From Nitratireductor sp. XY-223 (GTDB lineage Bacteria; Pseudomonadota; Alphaproteobacteria; Rhizobiales; Rhizobiaceae): DNA of 64,000 nt. The stretch covers positions 1-64,000 of the forward strand of contig NZ_SPNT01000011.1 in the NCBI RefSeq assembly GCF_004959855.1, given 5' to 3'. Positions 42,933-53,023 of the stretch are shown here, one piece after another. A program made the position numbers and the translations under genes. Position 1 is the first letter of the stretch. Every line of letters begins with the position of its first letter. The notes beneath the pieces were generated by a model, which saw only the letters and a program-made list of their open reading frames with translations, did no database searches and had not been told where the DNA came from.

Positions 42933-45705
42933 ATGCCTCGTCCCCTTCATCTCCTTGGGACTGCCCGCCGTCCGGCGTGTCTTCTGTCTCGGCGCCATCG
43001 CCCTCATCATCTTCTTCTTCCGGCTCGCTGATGCGCTCCACCGAAACGACCTTCTCCTGTTTCGCCGTGGAGAAAATCGTCACACCCTTAGTCGCGCGGC
43101 TGGCGATGCGGATGCCCTCGACCGGCACGCGGATGAGCTGGCCGCCGTCCGAGACGAGCATGATCTGGTCGTCGCTCTCGACCGGGAACGTTGCCACCAG
43201 CGGTCCGATCTCGTCCACCTTGCTGGTGTCGGTGGCCCGGATTCCCTTGCCGCCCCTGCCCGAAATGCGGAAGTCGTAGGACGAAGAGCGCTTGCCGTAA
43301 CCCTTCTCGCTGACGGTCAGGACGAACTGCTCCTTGGATTGCATGTTCTGCGCCATCTCCTCGGTGAATTCCTCACCTTCGCCGACCGACGCATCCTCGC
43401 CGACCAGTTCGACGTCATCGGCCCTGCTCCACTTGATATAGGCGGCGCGTTCAGCCGGGGTCGCCTCGACATGCACCAGGATCGCCATCGAGATGACGCA
43501 GTCGCCATCGGCGAGCTGGATGCCGCGCACGCCGACCGAGTTGCGGCCGGCGAAGACACGCACATCGGTGACCGGAAAGCGGATGCACTGCCCGAGCGCC
43601 GTCGTCAGCAGCACGTCGTCGTTTTCATCGCAGGTCTCGACGGCGAGGATCTCGTCCTTCTCGTCGTCGAGCTTCATGGCGATCTTGCCGTTGCGGTTGA
43701 CCTGGACGAAATCGGAGAGCTTGTTGCGGCGAACCGTGCCGCGCGTCGTGGAGAACATCACATCGAGCTGGCTCCAGCTCTCCTCGTCCTCCGGCAGCGG
43801 CATGATCGAGGTGATCCGTTCGCCCTGCTCCAGCGGCAGCATGTTGATCAGCGCCTTGCCGCGCGATTGCGGCGAGCCGACCGGCAGGCGCCAGACCTTT
43901 TCCTTGTAGACGATGCCGCGCGAGGAGAAGAACAGGACCGGCGTGTGGGTATTGGCCACGAACAGGCGGTTGACGAAATCCTCGTCGCGCGTTGCCATGC
44001 CGGAACGGCCCTTTCCACCGCGGCGCTGGGCCCGGTAGGTGGCCAGCGGCACGCGCTTGATGTAGCCGGAGTGGGAGACGGTGACGACCATGTCCTCGCG
44101 GGCGATGAGGTCCTCATCGTCCATGTCCGGCCCGCCCTCGGTAATCTCCGTTCGCCGCGGCGTCGCGAACTCGTCGCGAACGTCCGTCAGTTCCTTCTTG
44201 ACGATCTCCAGGATGCGGACCCGCGACGCGAGGATCTCCAGGTAATCCTTGATCTCGGCGCCGATCTCATTGAGTTCGTCGGCGATCTCGTCGCGGCCTA
44301 GGGCCGTGAGGCGCGCCAGGCGCAGCTCGAGAATGGCGCGCGCCTGCTCCTCGGACAGATTATAGGTTCCGTCGTCGTTGATGCGGTGGCGCGGATCGTC
44401 GATTAGCACGATCAACGGCGCAACGTCCTTAGCCGGCCAGCGGCGCTCCATCAGCTGGGTCCGGGCGGTTCCCGGATCCGGGGCATTGCGGATGAGGCTG
44501 ATCACCTCGTCGATATTGGCAACGGCGATGGCCAGCCCGACAAGCACATGGGCCCGCTCGCGTGCCTTGTTGAGAAGAAATTTCGTGCGCCGGCTGATCA
44601 CTTCCTCGCGGAAGGCGACAAACGCCTTCAGCATGTCCATCAGCGTCATCTGCTCGGGCTTGCCGCCGTTGAGCGCCACCATGTTGCAGCCGAACGAGGT
44701 CTGCAGCGGCGTGAAACGATAGAGCTGGTTGAGGACCACATCGGCGACGGCATCGCGCTTCAGTTCGATCACCACGCGATATCCGTCACGATCGGACTCG
44801 TCGCGGATGTCGGAGATGCCCTCGACGCGCTTTTCGCGCACGAGCTCGGCCATCTTCTCGATCATCGACGCCTTGTTGACCTGATAGGGAATCTCGCTGA
44901 TGACAAGCGCTTCACGCTCGCCGCGGATCTGCTCGACGTCAACACGCCCGCGCATCACCACCGAGCCGCGCCCGGTATCATAGGCGGAACGGATGCCGGA
45001 GCGCCCGAGGATCAGACCGCCAGTCGGAAAATCGGGACCCGGGATAATCTGCATCAGCTCGGCGAGCTCGATCGACGGGTTGTCGATCAGAGCGACGCAG
45101 CCGTCGATGACCTCGCCGAGATTGTGCGGCGGGATGTTGGTGGCCATGCCGACAGCAATGCCGCCGGCGCCGTTGACCAATAGGTTCGGGAAGCGTGCCG
45201 GGACGACACGTGGTTCCTTGGCGGAAGCGTCGTAGTTTTCCTGGAAATCGACCGTGTCCTTGTCGATGTCCTCAAGCAGCTCGTGGGCGACCTTGGCCAG
45301 GCGCGATTCCGTGTAACGCATGGCGGCCGGCGGATCGCCGTCGATGGAGCCGAAATTGCCCTGCCCGTCGATAAGCGGAACGCGCATGGAAAAGTCCTGC
45401 GCCATGCGCACCATGGCGTCGTAGATCGCCTGGTCGCCATGGGGGTGATACTTACCCATGACGTCACCGATGATGCGGGACGACTTCACATATTTGCGGT
45501 TCCAGTGGAAGCCGCCTTCATGCATGGCGTAGAGAATGCGCCGGTGGACCGGCTTCAGACCGTCGCGCACGTCGGGCAGCGCGCGGCTGACGATAACGCT
45601 CATCGCATAATCGAGATAAGAGCGCTGCATCTCCTCCATGATGGAGATCGGTTCGATGCCGGATGGGCCGGAAGGCGGGGTCAGGGAATTATCGTGTTCC
45701 GACAA
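42931..45705 (-). CDS. gyrA: DNA gyrase subunit A
   Basis: Breakage-reunion subunit of gyrase, 924 aa. [20 protein letters not shown] starts the winged-helix domain; the catalytic Tyr lies in [10 protein letters not shown]. In the quinolone-resistance region the sequence is [12 protein letters not shown]: residue 92, equivalent to E. coli Ser83, is Gln, while the Asp87 equivalent is kept (D96). The C-terminal half is a beta-pinwheel that wraps DNA and contains the GyrA-box QRRGGKG. The tail after about 895 is acidic ([14 protein letters not shown]). Confidence 0.97.
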   Translation of the reverse strand: MSEHDNSLTPPSGPSGIEPISIMEEMQRSYLDYAMSVIVSRALPDVRDGLKPVHRRILYAMHEGGFHWNRKYVKSSRIIGDVMGKYHPHGDQAIYDAMVRMAQDFSMRVPLIDGQGNFGSIDGDPPAAMRYTESRLAKVAHELLEDIDKDTVDFQENYDASAKEPRVVPARFPNLLVNGAGGIAVGMATNIPPHNLGEVIDGCVALIDNPSIELAELMQIIPGPDFPTGGLILGRSGIRSAYDTGRGSVVMRGRVDVEQIRGEREALVISEIPYQVNKASMIEKMAELVREKRVEGISDIRDESDRDGYRVVIELKRDAVADVVLNQLYRFTPLQTSFGCNMVALNGGKPEQMTLMDMLKAFVAFREEVISRRTKFLLNKARERAHVLVGLAIAVANIDEVISLIRNAPDPGTARTQLMERRWPAKDVAPLIVLIDDPRHRINDDGTYNLSEEQARAILELRLARLTALGRDEIADELNEIGAEIKDYLEILASRVRILEIVKKELTDVRDEFATPRRTEITEGGPDMDDEDLIAREDMVVTVSHSGYIKRVPLATYRAQRRGGKGRSGMATRDEDFVNRLFVANTHTPVLFFSSRGIVYKEKVWRLPVGSPQSRGKALINMLPLEQGERITSIMPLPEDEESWSQLDVMFSTTRGTVRRNKLSDFVQVNRNGKIAMKLDDEKDEILAVETCDENDDVLLTTALGQCIRFPVTDVRVFAGRNSVGVRGIQLADGDCVISMAILVHVEATPAERAAYIKWSRADDVELVGEDASVGEGEEFTEEMAQNMQSKEQFVLTVSEKGYGKRSSSYDFRISGRGGKGIRATDTSKVDEIGPLVATFPVESDDQIMLVSDGGQLIRVPVEGIRIASRATKGVTIFSTAKQEKVVSVERISEPEEEDDEGDGAETEDTPDGGQSQGDEGDEA

Positions 45706-45922
45706 GAAATATGTCCGTCATATTTTATGGAATCAGTTGCGCCCCTTATAGACGATCAGCCCGTTAAAAGCCAACTGTAACGCGACAAATTCACGCTGGT
45801 TTTCTGTATATTTTTCAAATAGTTATATGCCCAAGTTTTTGTCACATGATATAAATTTGCGCAGGACCCGCGCAGACGGCGCAAAAACCGCCGATTCGGC
45901 CTCCGTGCGGGCTCAATTCGCA

Positions 45923-46873
45923 CTAAAGACTGAAGGCGAAAACCAGCGGCAGGGCGACCAGGCTGAGCACATAGGTGGCAACGACCAGGCTTGATGCGAC
46001 AACGCTGTCGCAGCCGTAGCGGGCGGCAATAATCGCGGCGAGCGTCCCGGACGGCATGGCCGCTTCAATGATCAGCAATTCGCGCTCGATCGGGTCCAGT
46101 GCGAACGCCTGTCCGGCAGCCAGAGCCAGCAGCGGCTCAAGCACCAGCTTCAGGCCCGCCACCAACAATATCAGGGGCGCCAGTTTCCGGAACTCGATCG
46201 GCCTCAGCATCAGCCCGACCGCAAAGGCAACCAGCACTGTCATTGAAGCGCCAATGGCGCCGATCAGCTCATAAAGGCTGTTGACGATCCAGTTGTCCCG
46301 ATCAAGCTCAATGTAAGAAAACAGGACACCGAGCACCGTCGCGGCAAAGACGGGTGTACGCAGGAACCGAACAAACGCGGCGCCGAAACTGTGGTTGTTC
46401 TCAGCGTCGCGTCCGAAAAACATCGCAAGCATCACACCGAAGGTGAAAAGCGGCAAAACAACACCGAACTCGCCCATGGTGACAACCTTGCGCATGACCT
46501 GCGGGTCGTTGCTGTAGACATTCTGGATGATCGCATAGCCGAGCGTTGACGAACTGCCGACCCCGGCAACGAGCACCACGGAGCCAAGGACCGGCTTGCC
46601 GAGCTTCAACAGTCGCCCCAGAACCCACGCCACGAGCATGACGACCGAAATCGAGGTCAGGATCGAAAGTGCCGGCAGCAGGCCGTCGAGGGTGAACGGC
46701 TCGACGCTCAGCGACCCGAAGATCAGCGCCGGTAGAGCAAAATCCGTGACAAGGCGAGCAAATACGCCCTGCTCCTGCTGGCGGATGACATTTCGATTTC
46801 GCAGGAAGATTGCCAGCCCGGCAAGGAAGATCAGGACAAAGAAATGCTCAAGCGTCTTTTCTGTCAGCGTCAC
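45923..46873 (-). CDS. AEC (auxin efflux carrier) family transporter
   Basis: Inner-membrane permease of 316 aa with about ten predicted helices in two repeats. The Asn/Pro-rich crossover regions (SLSVEPFTLDGLLPAL; EAAMPSGTLAAIIAARYG) and the C-terminal VVASSLVVATYVLSLVALPLVFA fit the AEC family, which exports or imports small organic acids such as malonate or malate. No pathway neighbour indicates the substrate. A single gene upstream of which lie the envelope proteins of the next region. Confidence 0.85.
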   Translation of the reverse strand: MTLTEKTLEHFFVLIFLAGLAIFLRNRNVIRQQEQGVFARLVTDFALPALIFGSLSVEPFTLDGLLPALSILTSISVVMLVAWVLGRLLKLGKPVLGSVVLVAGVGSSSTLGYAIIQNVYSNDPQVMRKVVTMGEFGVVLPLFTFGVMLAMFFGRDAENNHSFGAAFVRFLRTPVFAATVLGVLFSYIELDRDNWIVNSLYELIGAIGASMTVLVAFAVGLMLRPIEFRKLAPLILLVAGLKLVLEPLLALAAGQAFALDPIERELLIIEAAMPSGTLAAIIAARYGCDSVVASSLVVATYVLSLVALPLVFAFSL

Positions 46874-46956
46874 TGCTGCGCCCCCCGTGCAACGGCACTA
46901 TAGGCCGTCCGGGCACAAGGCAAATAGAAACTAATGCGCAAAAGCGCGCCGGCTTA

Positions 46957-47343
46957 CTAATTCTGATCGAGTTCGACGACCATCTCCTTGCCGCCGAGGC
47001 CGTGTACGCTGTCATTGCCGCGGACCGTCACGCTGGTCACGCCCTCGGGGATGGCAACGCCGGAAAGCGAACGGGTAAAGGGCTGTTCATTCTCATGCGG
47101 ATGCGCGAGCACGCGTTTGCCGTAGACGGTGCCGTCCGGTCCGACGACATCCCAGCGGTCGGCGTAATGATCCCAGCCCTCGTCGCCGTGCAGCAGCGTT
47201 ACGGAAAATCGCCACTCGCCATTGGACTGGCGCTCGGCCTTGACATCGACCACGTCAACCTCGCCTGCCATGCCGGACGCCGGAAAGCAGACCAACGACG
47301 ATGCGATGAGCAGGGTTCGCAATGTTGAGATGCGGTGATTCAT
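46957..47343 (-). CDS. Predicted periplasmic protein with conserved His/acidic motifs
   Basis: Protein of 128 aa from the ATG at 47343 with signal peptide (LRTLLIASSLVCFPASGMA, cleavage before GEVD). The mature part is a beta-rich domain: EWRFSVTLLHGDEGWDHYADRWDVV, GKRVLAHPHENEQPFTRSL and VTVRGNDSVHGLGGKE. His52, His59, His81, His83 and His114 with nearby acidic residues could bind a metal. I recall similar proteins as unnamed in other alphaproteobacteria. It is divergent from the membrane protein at 47636. Confidence 0.7.
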   Translation of the reverse strand: MNHRISTLRTLLIASSLVCFPASGMAGEVDVVDVKAERQSNGEWRFSVTLLHGDEGWDHYADRWDVVGPDGTVYGKRVLAHPHENEQPFTRSLSGVAIPEGVTSVTVRGNDSVHGLGGKEMVVELDQN

Positions 47344-47525
47344 GGAAAGTCCCCAGGTGTTGAAAGTGCCCAACAATGCACGTGAACGCCTTCACCGTGA
47401 AATCAAATACGCGCGAACATATCCAGGCTGATCGTGTTGCCGGAATATGGCGGTCGATTGTCCTGTCCATTTGCGCGAAATCACTGCGGGTAGCTCGCCG
47501 CGACTGCCTTGGGCTTCAGCGGAAG

Positions 47526-47542
47526 CTTAAGTCAATCTTAAG
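47526..47542. promoter_or_regulatory. CtrA-type box TTAA-N7-TTAA
   Basis: CTTAAG (47526-47531) and CTTAAG (47537-47542) repeat with 11-bp spacing, giving TTAA-GTCAATC-TTAA, an exact match to the CtrA consensus. It lies about 95 bp before the start of the DoxX-like gene and 184 bp from the divergent gene. Other OmpR-type regulators also use 11-bp direct repeats. Confidence 0.5.
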
Positions 47543-47635
47543 ACGCACATCAGCTTCAATTCATCCGGCCCGAATAGGGTGTGATTGTTCAACGGCACAA
47601 ACAAACCCCTCCACCTGCAGGTCGTCCTGAAGCCT

Positions 47636-48703
47636 ATGATGTATATGCGTATAGTCGCAGCGATCTGCGGAATACTGTTGAGCGCAGAGGCCGCAAGCGC
47701 GCACGAGGCCTGGCTGTTGACCCCAACGGAACTGGAAGCGCTTTCACGGTCACCGATCCCGCCGGTATTTTTAAATCCGCCCCTTCTGATGACGGTGTCG
47801 CTTTGCGCGAGCGTTTTTTTGTACGGCGTTGTTCTTGCAGAAGAAAGATACCGCTTCTTCGATTCTGCTTTCCTCTGGATTTTGAGAAAAGAAATGAAGG
47901 ATGCGGGTCCGCTTGCCATCCGGCTGGGTATGGCTACGACCATCGGGCTCAGTGCCCTGGGCGCGCTTCCGCGCCATGGGACCAAGCTCTGGAGCGAGCC
48001 GACATTTTATGTTCCCGACATGATGCTCAGCACACTAAGCGGATGGTTTTGGCCGTGGTTGCTGGGAAGCGCCTCGCTGACGGTCTGTATGCTGCTGCTG
48101 CTTGGATTGGCGACCCGGTTCACCGCTATCGTCATTGTCCTATTGAGCATTGTTGGCTGCATACTATTCGGTCAAAAATTTACCCTGCATTACGCCGGTC
48201 ATTTCATTGCACCGGCGTTGTTGCTCTACCATTGCGGCGCCGGAAAATTCAGCGTCGATAGCGCTTTCCAAATCGAATACCTCGACGTGCGTGGGTTGGC
48301 CGATCCGAGATTGTTCTGGGGAATTGCCCAGATTCTGACCGGTTTGACATTTGTGAGTCTGGCGGTCTCGGTAAAATTCCTCCAGCCAACATTGCTGATT
48401 GCAATTCTGGATCACGCCGAATTCAATTTCTTCAATATCCCGCTGCCAATTGTGGCGCTGCTCATGATGCATGTGGAACTGCTGGCCGGCGTGCTGCTGA
48501 TTTTCGGCAGGATGGTGCGCCCAATCGCATTTTTCCTGCTGTGCGCCTTTACATTCTTTGCCGTTATTCTTGGAGAGAACCCCGCACTGCACGGCAATCT
48601 CTACGGGTTGATGCTTGCGCTCCTGTTATATGGCGGCAGTCCTCTTTCGGTCTCCCTTAGCTGGCGGCACCCTGAGCTGGCCAACCATCCCGGGAGGGCC
48701 TGA
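47636..48703 (+). CDS. Polytopic membrane protein, DoxX-like, with exported His N-terminus
   Basis: Protein of 355 aa. A signal peptide (MRIVAAICGILLSAEAASA) is predicted to be cut before HEAW (His23), leaving His as the first mature residue. About eight hydrophobic segments follow; the second half (LADPRLFWGIAQILTGLTFVSLAVSV to LFGRMVRPIAFFLLCAFTFFAVILG) resembles DoxX/quinol-oxidase-like membrane proteins. His residues recur near membrane borders (LHYAGHF, LDHAEFNFF, MHVELLAG). GC is low: 25 of 60 bases in 48121-48180. The start is uncertain: ATGs at 47636, 47639 and 47645, or TTG 47585 with AGGG upstream. It overlaps in operon with the next gene. Confidence 0.7.
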   Translation: MMYMRIVAAICGILLSAEAASAHEAWLLTPTELEALSRSPIPPVFLNPPLLMTVSLCASVFLYGVVLAEERYRFFDSAFLWILRKEMKDAGPLAIRLGMATTIGLSALGALPRHGTKLWSEPTFYVPDMMLSTLSGWFWPWLLGSASLTVCMLLLLGLATRFTAIVIVLLSIVGCILFGQKFTLHYAGHFIAPALLLYHCGAGKFSVDSAFQIEYLDVRGLADPRLFWGIAQILTGLTFVSLAVSVKFLQPTLLIAILDHAEFNFFNIPLPIVALLMMHVELLAGVLLIFGRMVRPIAFFLLCAFTFFAVILGENPALHGNLYGLMLALLLYGGSPLSVSLSWRHPELANHPGRA

Positions 48704-48704
48704 T

Positions 48705-49181
48705 ATGACGGCCCCTGCATATCGCGGTTGCGCCATGCAGATTGCCGTTGCGACGGCCTTCTTTACAGTCGCGTTGAACCTTTATCTCGCCGTAGCGGGA
48801 GCGATGGAACAAAAGCCCAGTGCCGTTTTTGCGGAAGTCTCCGAAGGACAAAAGGTACCAGAAATAAGTTTGAGGGGTGACATTGCCTCCAGCGGTGAGC
48901 GGCTGCTTATCATCGAGGCCAGCAATTTCACTTTTACCGATCTTTGCGTCGGCAAAACCGACGCCACACATATCGGGCACGCCCACATTCATCAGGGCGA
49001 CCGGAAAATCGGCACGGCTTATTCCCCCATCTTTTCCCTGGGCACCCTGCCGCCAGGCACACATGAATTCGTCGTCACGTTGAGGACACGGGACCATCGG
49101 GCCATTGTCAGCGCGAAGGGACTGGCAATCGAGAAAATTACGTTTGTAGTGCGAGGCCCTGAAGGTAGTTTGGGCCAGTAA
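48705..49181 (+). CDS. Secreted protein with GHAHIH motif
   Basis: Protein of 158 aa starting at 48705, 1 bp after the previous stop, with GGGAGGG 7 bases upstream. A signal peptide covers about residues 11-33. The mature part is beta-rich and contains HIGHAHIHQGDRKIG, with His at 89, 92, 94 and 96, followed by TAYSPIFSLGTLPPGTHEF (His120) and RDHRAIV (His131). Such clustering suggests a copper or zinc site; the overall fold looks like a small beta-sandwich. Function is unknown; it is probably a partner of the DoxX-like membrane protein. Confidence 0.7.
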   Translation: MTAPAYRGCAMQIAVATAFFTVALNLYLAVAGAMEQKPSAVFAEVSEGQKVPEISLRGDIASSGERLLIIEASNFTFTDLCVGKTDATHIGHAHIHQGDRKIGTAYSPIFSLGTLPPGTHEFVVTLRTRDHRAIVSAKGLAIEKITFVVRGPEGSLGQ

Positions 49182-49287
49182 CTCAACGGTGCTTCCGCAT
49201 TTCCACAACGAAGAGGCCGGGATTCCCTGGGCGGTCACTCAAGGCACACGGACGCTGACGCTGTAATGGCGTTTGCCCGGTTCGTGT

Positions 49288-49764
49288 CTAGAACGGTATC
49301 TCGTCATCCATGTCCCGTGAGAAGCCGCCTTCCTGTGCCGGTGCCTGCTGGCCGTAGTCCTGCTGGTTGTCTCCGAATCCGCCGCCGCCTCCACCGCCGG
49401 CACCGCCTTCCGACCTGCCGTCGAGCATCGTCAGAGCGGAATTGAAGCCCTGGAGCACGACCTCGGTGGAATACCGGTCCTGGCCGCTCTGGTCCTGCCA
49501 TTTGCGGGTCTGCAATTGGCCTTCGAGATAGATCTTGGAGCCTTTTCTCAAATACTGCTCGGCGATCTTGCAAAGGCCCTCGTTGAATATCACGACCCGG
49601 TGCCATTCCGTCTTTTCACGGCGCTCGCCGGTGTTTCGGTCGCGCCAGCTCTCGGAGGTCGCCACCCTCAGATTGGCGATCGGCCGGCCGTCCTGTGTCC
49701 GGCGGATCTCAGGATCCGCGCCCAAATTCCCGACCAATATTACCTTGTTGACACTGCCTGCCAT
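49288..49764 (-). CDS. ssb: Single-stranded DNA-binding protein
   Basis: Protein of 158 aa that coats ssDNA in replication and repair. The OB fold covers about 1-110 ([44 protein letters not shown]), then a Gly-rich linker, and the tip MDDEIPF that binds partner proteins. The ATG at 49764 is used. It is divergent from uvrA, with a shared SOS box between them. Confidence 0.97.
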   Translation of the reverse strand: MAGSVNKVILVGNLGADPEIRRTQDGRPIANLRVATSESWRDRNTGERREKTEWHRVVIFNEGLCKIAEQYLRKGSKIYLEGQLQTRKWQDQSGQDRYSTEVVLQGFNSALTMLDGRSEGGAGGGGGGGFGDNQQDYGQQAPAQEGGFSRDMDDEIPF

Positions 49765-49770
49765 GATCAA

Positions 49771-50083
49771 TCCTCACAAATCCGGGCACACGGCCGACTG
49801 CCGAGCGGTATGCGCCCCCTTAATTCCGGGCGACAATAGACCATCAGCGAGCCCGTGTCCGCCGACAAAAAAATATCCACAGGAGCTTTTTTGTTCACAT
49901 TATGTTCTAGTTGCACTATTGTGTCTTGTCAAATGATTCAGCTTGGGTCATGAGTGTGAGGTAATGTGGCGTTTGTATCTCGACTTGGGGCAAATCAGCC
50001 CTAGTTTTAGCACCGCATTCTATCCACGAATTGCCGCCTGAACGGCGCTGCGCGCATCATCGCCCTGATTGCGGAAGGAGACC
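49771..50083. other. ssb/uvrA intergenic control region
   Basis: A 313-bp divergent region that holds the SOS box at 49893-49907 and, just before uvrA, the ribosome site GGAAGGAG. No coding sequence is supported. Confidence 0.75.
49893..49907 (+). promoter_or_regulatory. LexA (SOS) box, alphaproteobacterial type
   Basis: GTTC-ACATTAT-GTTC matches the GTTC-N7-GTTC operator of alphaproteobacterial LexA exactly. It stands between ssb and uvrA, both SOS genes in this group. Confidence 0.85.
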
Positions 50084-53002
50084 ATGAGCGAACTCAAGAC
50101 CATTTCGATCCGCGGCGCGCGCGAGCATAATCTCAAGAGCGTTGACCTCGACCTGCCCCGCAACACGCTGATCGTCATGACCGGTCTTTCCGGATCGGGA
50201 AAGTCGTCGCTCGCATTCGACACCATCTACGCGGAAGGCCAGCGCCGCTACGTGGAGAGCCTTTCCGCCTACGCCCGCCAGTTCCTGGAAATGATGCAGA
50301 AGCCCGATGTCGACCAGATCGACGGGCTGTCACCGGCGATATCCATCGAGCAGAAGACAACCTCGCGCAACCCGCGCTCGACCGTCGGCACCGTGACGGA
50401 AATCTACGATTACCTGCGACTGCTCTATGCACGCGTCGGCATCCCCTATTCGCCGGCCACCGGGCTTCCGATCGAAAGCCAGACCGTCAGCCAGATGGTC
50501 GACAGGGTCATGGCGCTCGAGGATGGCACACGGCTTTACGTGCTCGCGCCGCTGGTGCGCGGCCGCAAGGGCGAATACCGCAAGGAACTCGCCGATCTCA
50601 TGAAGAAGGGCTTCCAGCGGGTCAAGGTGGACGGCGCCTACTACGAGATCGCCGACGCGCCGACGCTGGACAAGAAATACAAGCATGACATCGATGTCGT
50701 GGTGGATCGGGTTGTCGTGCGCGACGACCTCGCAACCCGGCTGGCGGACAGCCTGGAGACCTGCCTGCGGCTGGCGGACGGACTGGCCGTGGCCGAGTTC
50801 GCCGACAAACCGCTGCCGCAGGACGAGACCTCGGACGGCAGCGCCAACAAGTCGAAGAACGAGACCCACGAGCGCCTGGTGTTTTCCGAGAAGTTCGCCT
50901 GCCCGGTTTCCGGCTTCACGATCCCCGAAATCGAGCCGCGGCTGTTCTCGTTCAACAACCCGTTCGGCGCCTGCCCCACCTGTGACGGGCTCGGCACGCA
51001 GCAGAAGATCGATCCGGCGCTGATCATCCCGGAACCTGGGCGCACGCTCAGGGACGGCGCCATCGCGCCGTGGGCGAAGTCCAGTTCGCCCTACTACGGT
51101 CAGACACTGGAAGCACTCGGCCGCCATTTCGATTTCAAGCTCGGCGACCGGTGGAACGAACTTTCCGATGAAGCGCGGGACGCCATCCTCAACGGCACCG
51201 GCGACAAGATCGACTTCCACTACGACGACGGCCTGCGGTCCTATAAGACGTCGAAGACCTTCGAGGGCATCATCCCGAACCTCGAACGGCGCTGGAAGGA
51301 AACGGATTCGTCCTGGGCGCGCGAGGAGATCGAGCGCTACATGGCGGCGGCCCCCTGCCCGAGCTGCGGCGGCTACCGCCTGAAGCCGGAAGCAATGGCC
51401 GTCAAGATCGACGGCCTGCATGTCGGCAACGTGACTGAGATGTCGATCCGCGAGGCGGGCACCTGGTTCGACGGCCTGCCGGACCGGCTGACCGACAAGC
51501 AGAACGAGATCGCCGGCCGCATCTTCAAGGAGATCAAGGACCGGCTGAAGTTCCTCAACGATGTCGGGCTCGACTATCTGACGCTGTCGCGCAATTCGGG
51601 AACGCTGTCGGGCGGCGAGAGCCAGCGCATCCGCCTCGCCTCTCAGATCGGCTCCGGGCTGACCGGCGTGCTCTACGTATTGGACGAGCCATCCATCGGC
51701 CTGCACCAGCGCGACAATGCGCGCCTGCTGACGACGCTCAAGCATCTGCGCGACATCGGCAACACCGTGATCGTCGTCGAGCACGATGAGGATGCCATCC
51801 TGTCGGCGGACCATGTGATCGATATCGGACCGGCGGCGGGTATCCACGGCGGCGAGATCGTCGCACAGGGCACGCCGCAGGACATCATGGCCGCGACGAC
51901 CTCCCTGACGGGGCAGTATCTCTCCGGCGTGCAGGAAGTCGAGATTCCGGCGGAGCGCCGCAAGGTGGACAAGAAACGCCAGATCACGATTGTCGGCGCC
52001 AGCGCCAACAACCTCAAGGACATCACGGCGAGCATCCCGCTCGGTGTCTTCACGGCCGTGACCGGCGTGTCGGGCGGCGGCAAGTCGACCTTCCTGATCG
52101 AAACGCTCTACAAGGCCGCGGCACGGCGCATCATGGGCGCGCGCGACAATCCGGCGCCGCACGAACGCATCGACGGCCTGCAGCATATCGACAAGGTCAT
52201 CGATATCGATCAGTCGCCGATCGGCCGCACGCCGCGGTCCAATCCGGCGACCTATACCGGTGCCTTTACGCCGATCCGCGACTGGTTCTCGGGCCTGCCG
52301 GAGGCGAAGGCGCGCGGCTATCAGCCGGGACGCTTTTCGTTCAACGTGAAGGGCGGGCGCTGCGAGGCCTGCCAGGGCGATGGCGTGATCAAGATCGAAA
52401 TGCACTTCCTGCCGGATGTCTATGTAACCTGCGATGTGTGTCACGGAAAGCGCTACAATCGCGAGACGCTCGAGGTCACATTCAAGGGCAAGTCGATCGC
52501 CGATGTCCTGGAGATGACCGTCGAGGAAGGCTGCGATTTCTTCTCGGCCGTGCCGGCGGTGCGCGACAAGCTGACGACGCTGAGGCGCGTCGGCCTCGGC
52601 TATATCAAGATCGGCCAGCAGGCCACCACCCTTTCGGGCGGCGAGGCACAGCGCGTGAAACTCGCCAAGGAGCTGTCGAAACGCTCGACCGGCCGTACGC
52701 TCTACATACTGGACGAGCCGACCACCGGCCTTCATTTCCACGATGTCGCGAAACTGCTCGACGTGCTGCACGAGATCGTCAACCAGGGCAATTCGGTCGT
52801 GGTCATCGAGCACAATCTCGAGGTCATCAAGACGGCGGATTACATTATCGACCTCGGTCCGGAAGGCGGCGATGGCGGCGGGGAAGTCGTTGCCACCGGC
52901 ACGCCGGAACAGATCGTTGACCAGGAACGCTCCTACACGGGGCAGTTCCTGAAGGACCTGCTGCGAAGGCGGCCGTCAAAGAACATCGAAGCCGCGGAAT
53001 AA
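50084..53002 (+). CDS. uvrA: Excinuclease ABC subunit A
   Basis: Damage-recognition ATPase of nucleotide excision repair, 972 aa from the ATG at 50084. Two ABC modules are seen: Walker [13 protein letters not shown] (about 30) and [12 protein letters not shown], signatures [16 protein letters not shown] and [15 protein letters not shown], Walker [11 protein letters not shown] and [13 protein letters not shown]. The C-terminal zinc finger (CEACQGDG...CDVCHGK) is complete. In the first zinc finger the pair is CPVSG, so the second Cys is Ser, followed by CPTCDG; I believe this is common in alphaproteobacteria. The SOS box lies upstream. Confidence 0.97.
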   Translation: MSELKTISIRGAREHNLKSVDLDLPRNTLIVMTGLSGSGKSSLAFDTIYAEGQRRYVESLSAYARQFLEMMQKPDVDQIDGLSPAISIEQKTTSRNPRSTVGTVTEIYDYLRLLYARVGIPYSPATGLPIESQTVSQMVDRVMALEDGTRLYVLAPLVRGRKGEYRKELADLMKKGFQRVKVDGAYYEIADAPTLDKKYKHDIDVVVDRVVVRDDLATRLADSLETCLRLADGLAVAEFADKPLPQDETSDGSANKSKNETHERLVFSEKFACPVSGFTIPEIEPRLFSFNNPFGACPTCDGLGTQQKIDPALIIPEPGRTLRDGAIAPWAKSSSPYYGQTLEALGRHFDFKLGDRWNELSDEARDAILNGTGDKIDFHYDDGLRSYKTSKTFEGIIPNLERRWKETDSSWAREEIERYMAAAPCPSCGGYRLKPEAMAVKIDGLHVGNVTEMSIREAGTWFDGLPDRLTDKQNEIAGRIFKEIKDRLKFLNDVGLDYLTLSRNSGTLSGGESQRIRLASQIGSGLTGVLYVLDEPSIGLHQRDNARLLTTLKHLRDIGNTVIVVEHDEDAILSADHVIDIGPAAGIHGGEIVAQGTPQDIMAATTSLTGQYLSGVQEVEIPAERRKVDKKRQITIVGASANNLKDITASIPLGVFTAVTGVSGGGKSTFLIETLYKAAARRIMGARDNPAPHERIDGLQHIDKVIDIDQSPIGRTPRSNPATYTGAFTPIRDWFSGLPEAKARGYQPGRFSFNVKGGRCEACQGDGVIKIEMHFLPDVYVTCDVCHGKRYNRETLEVTFKGKSIADVLEMTVEEGCDFFSAVPAVRDKLTTLRRVGLGYIKIGQQATTLSGGEAQRVKLAKELSKRSTGRTLYILDEPTTGLHFHDVAKLLDVLHEIVNQGNSVVVIEHNLEVIKTADYIIDLGPEGGDGGGEVVATGTPEQIVDQERSYTGQFLKDLLRRRPSKNIEAAE

Positions 53003-53023
53003 ATTCTCGGGAGGAATTCTGAA

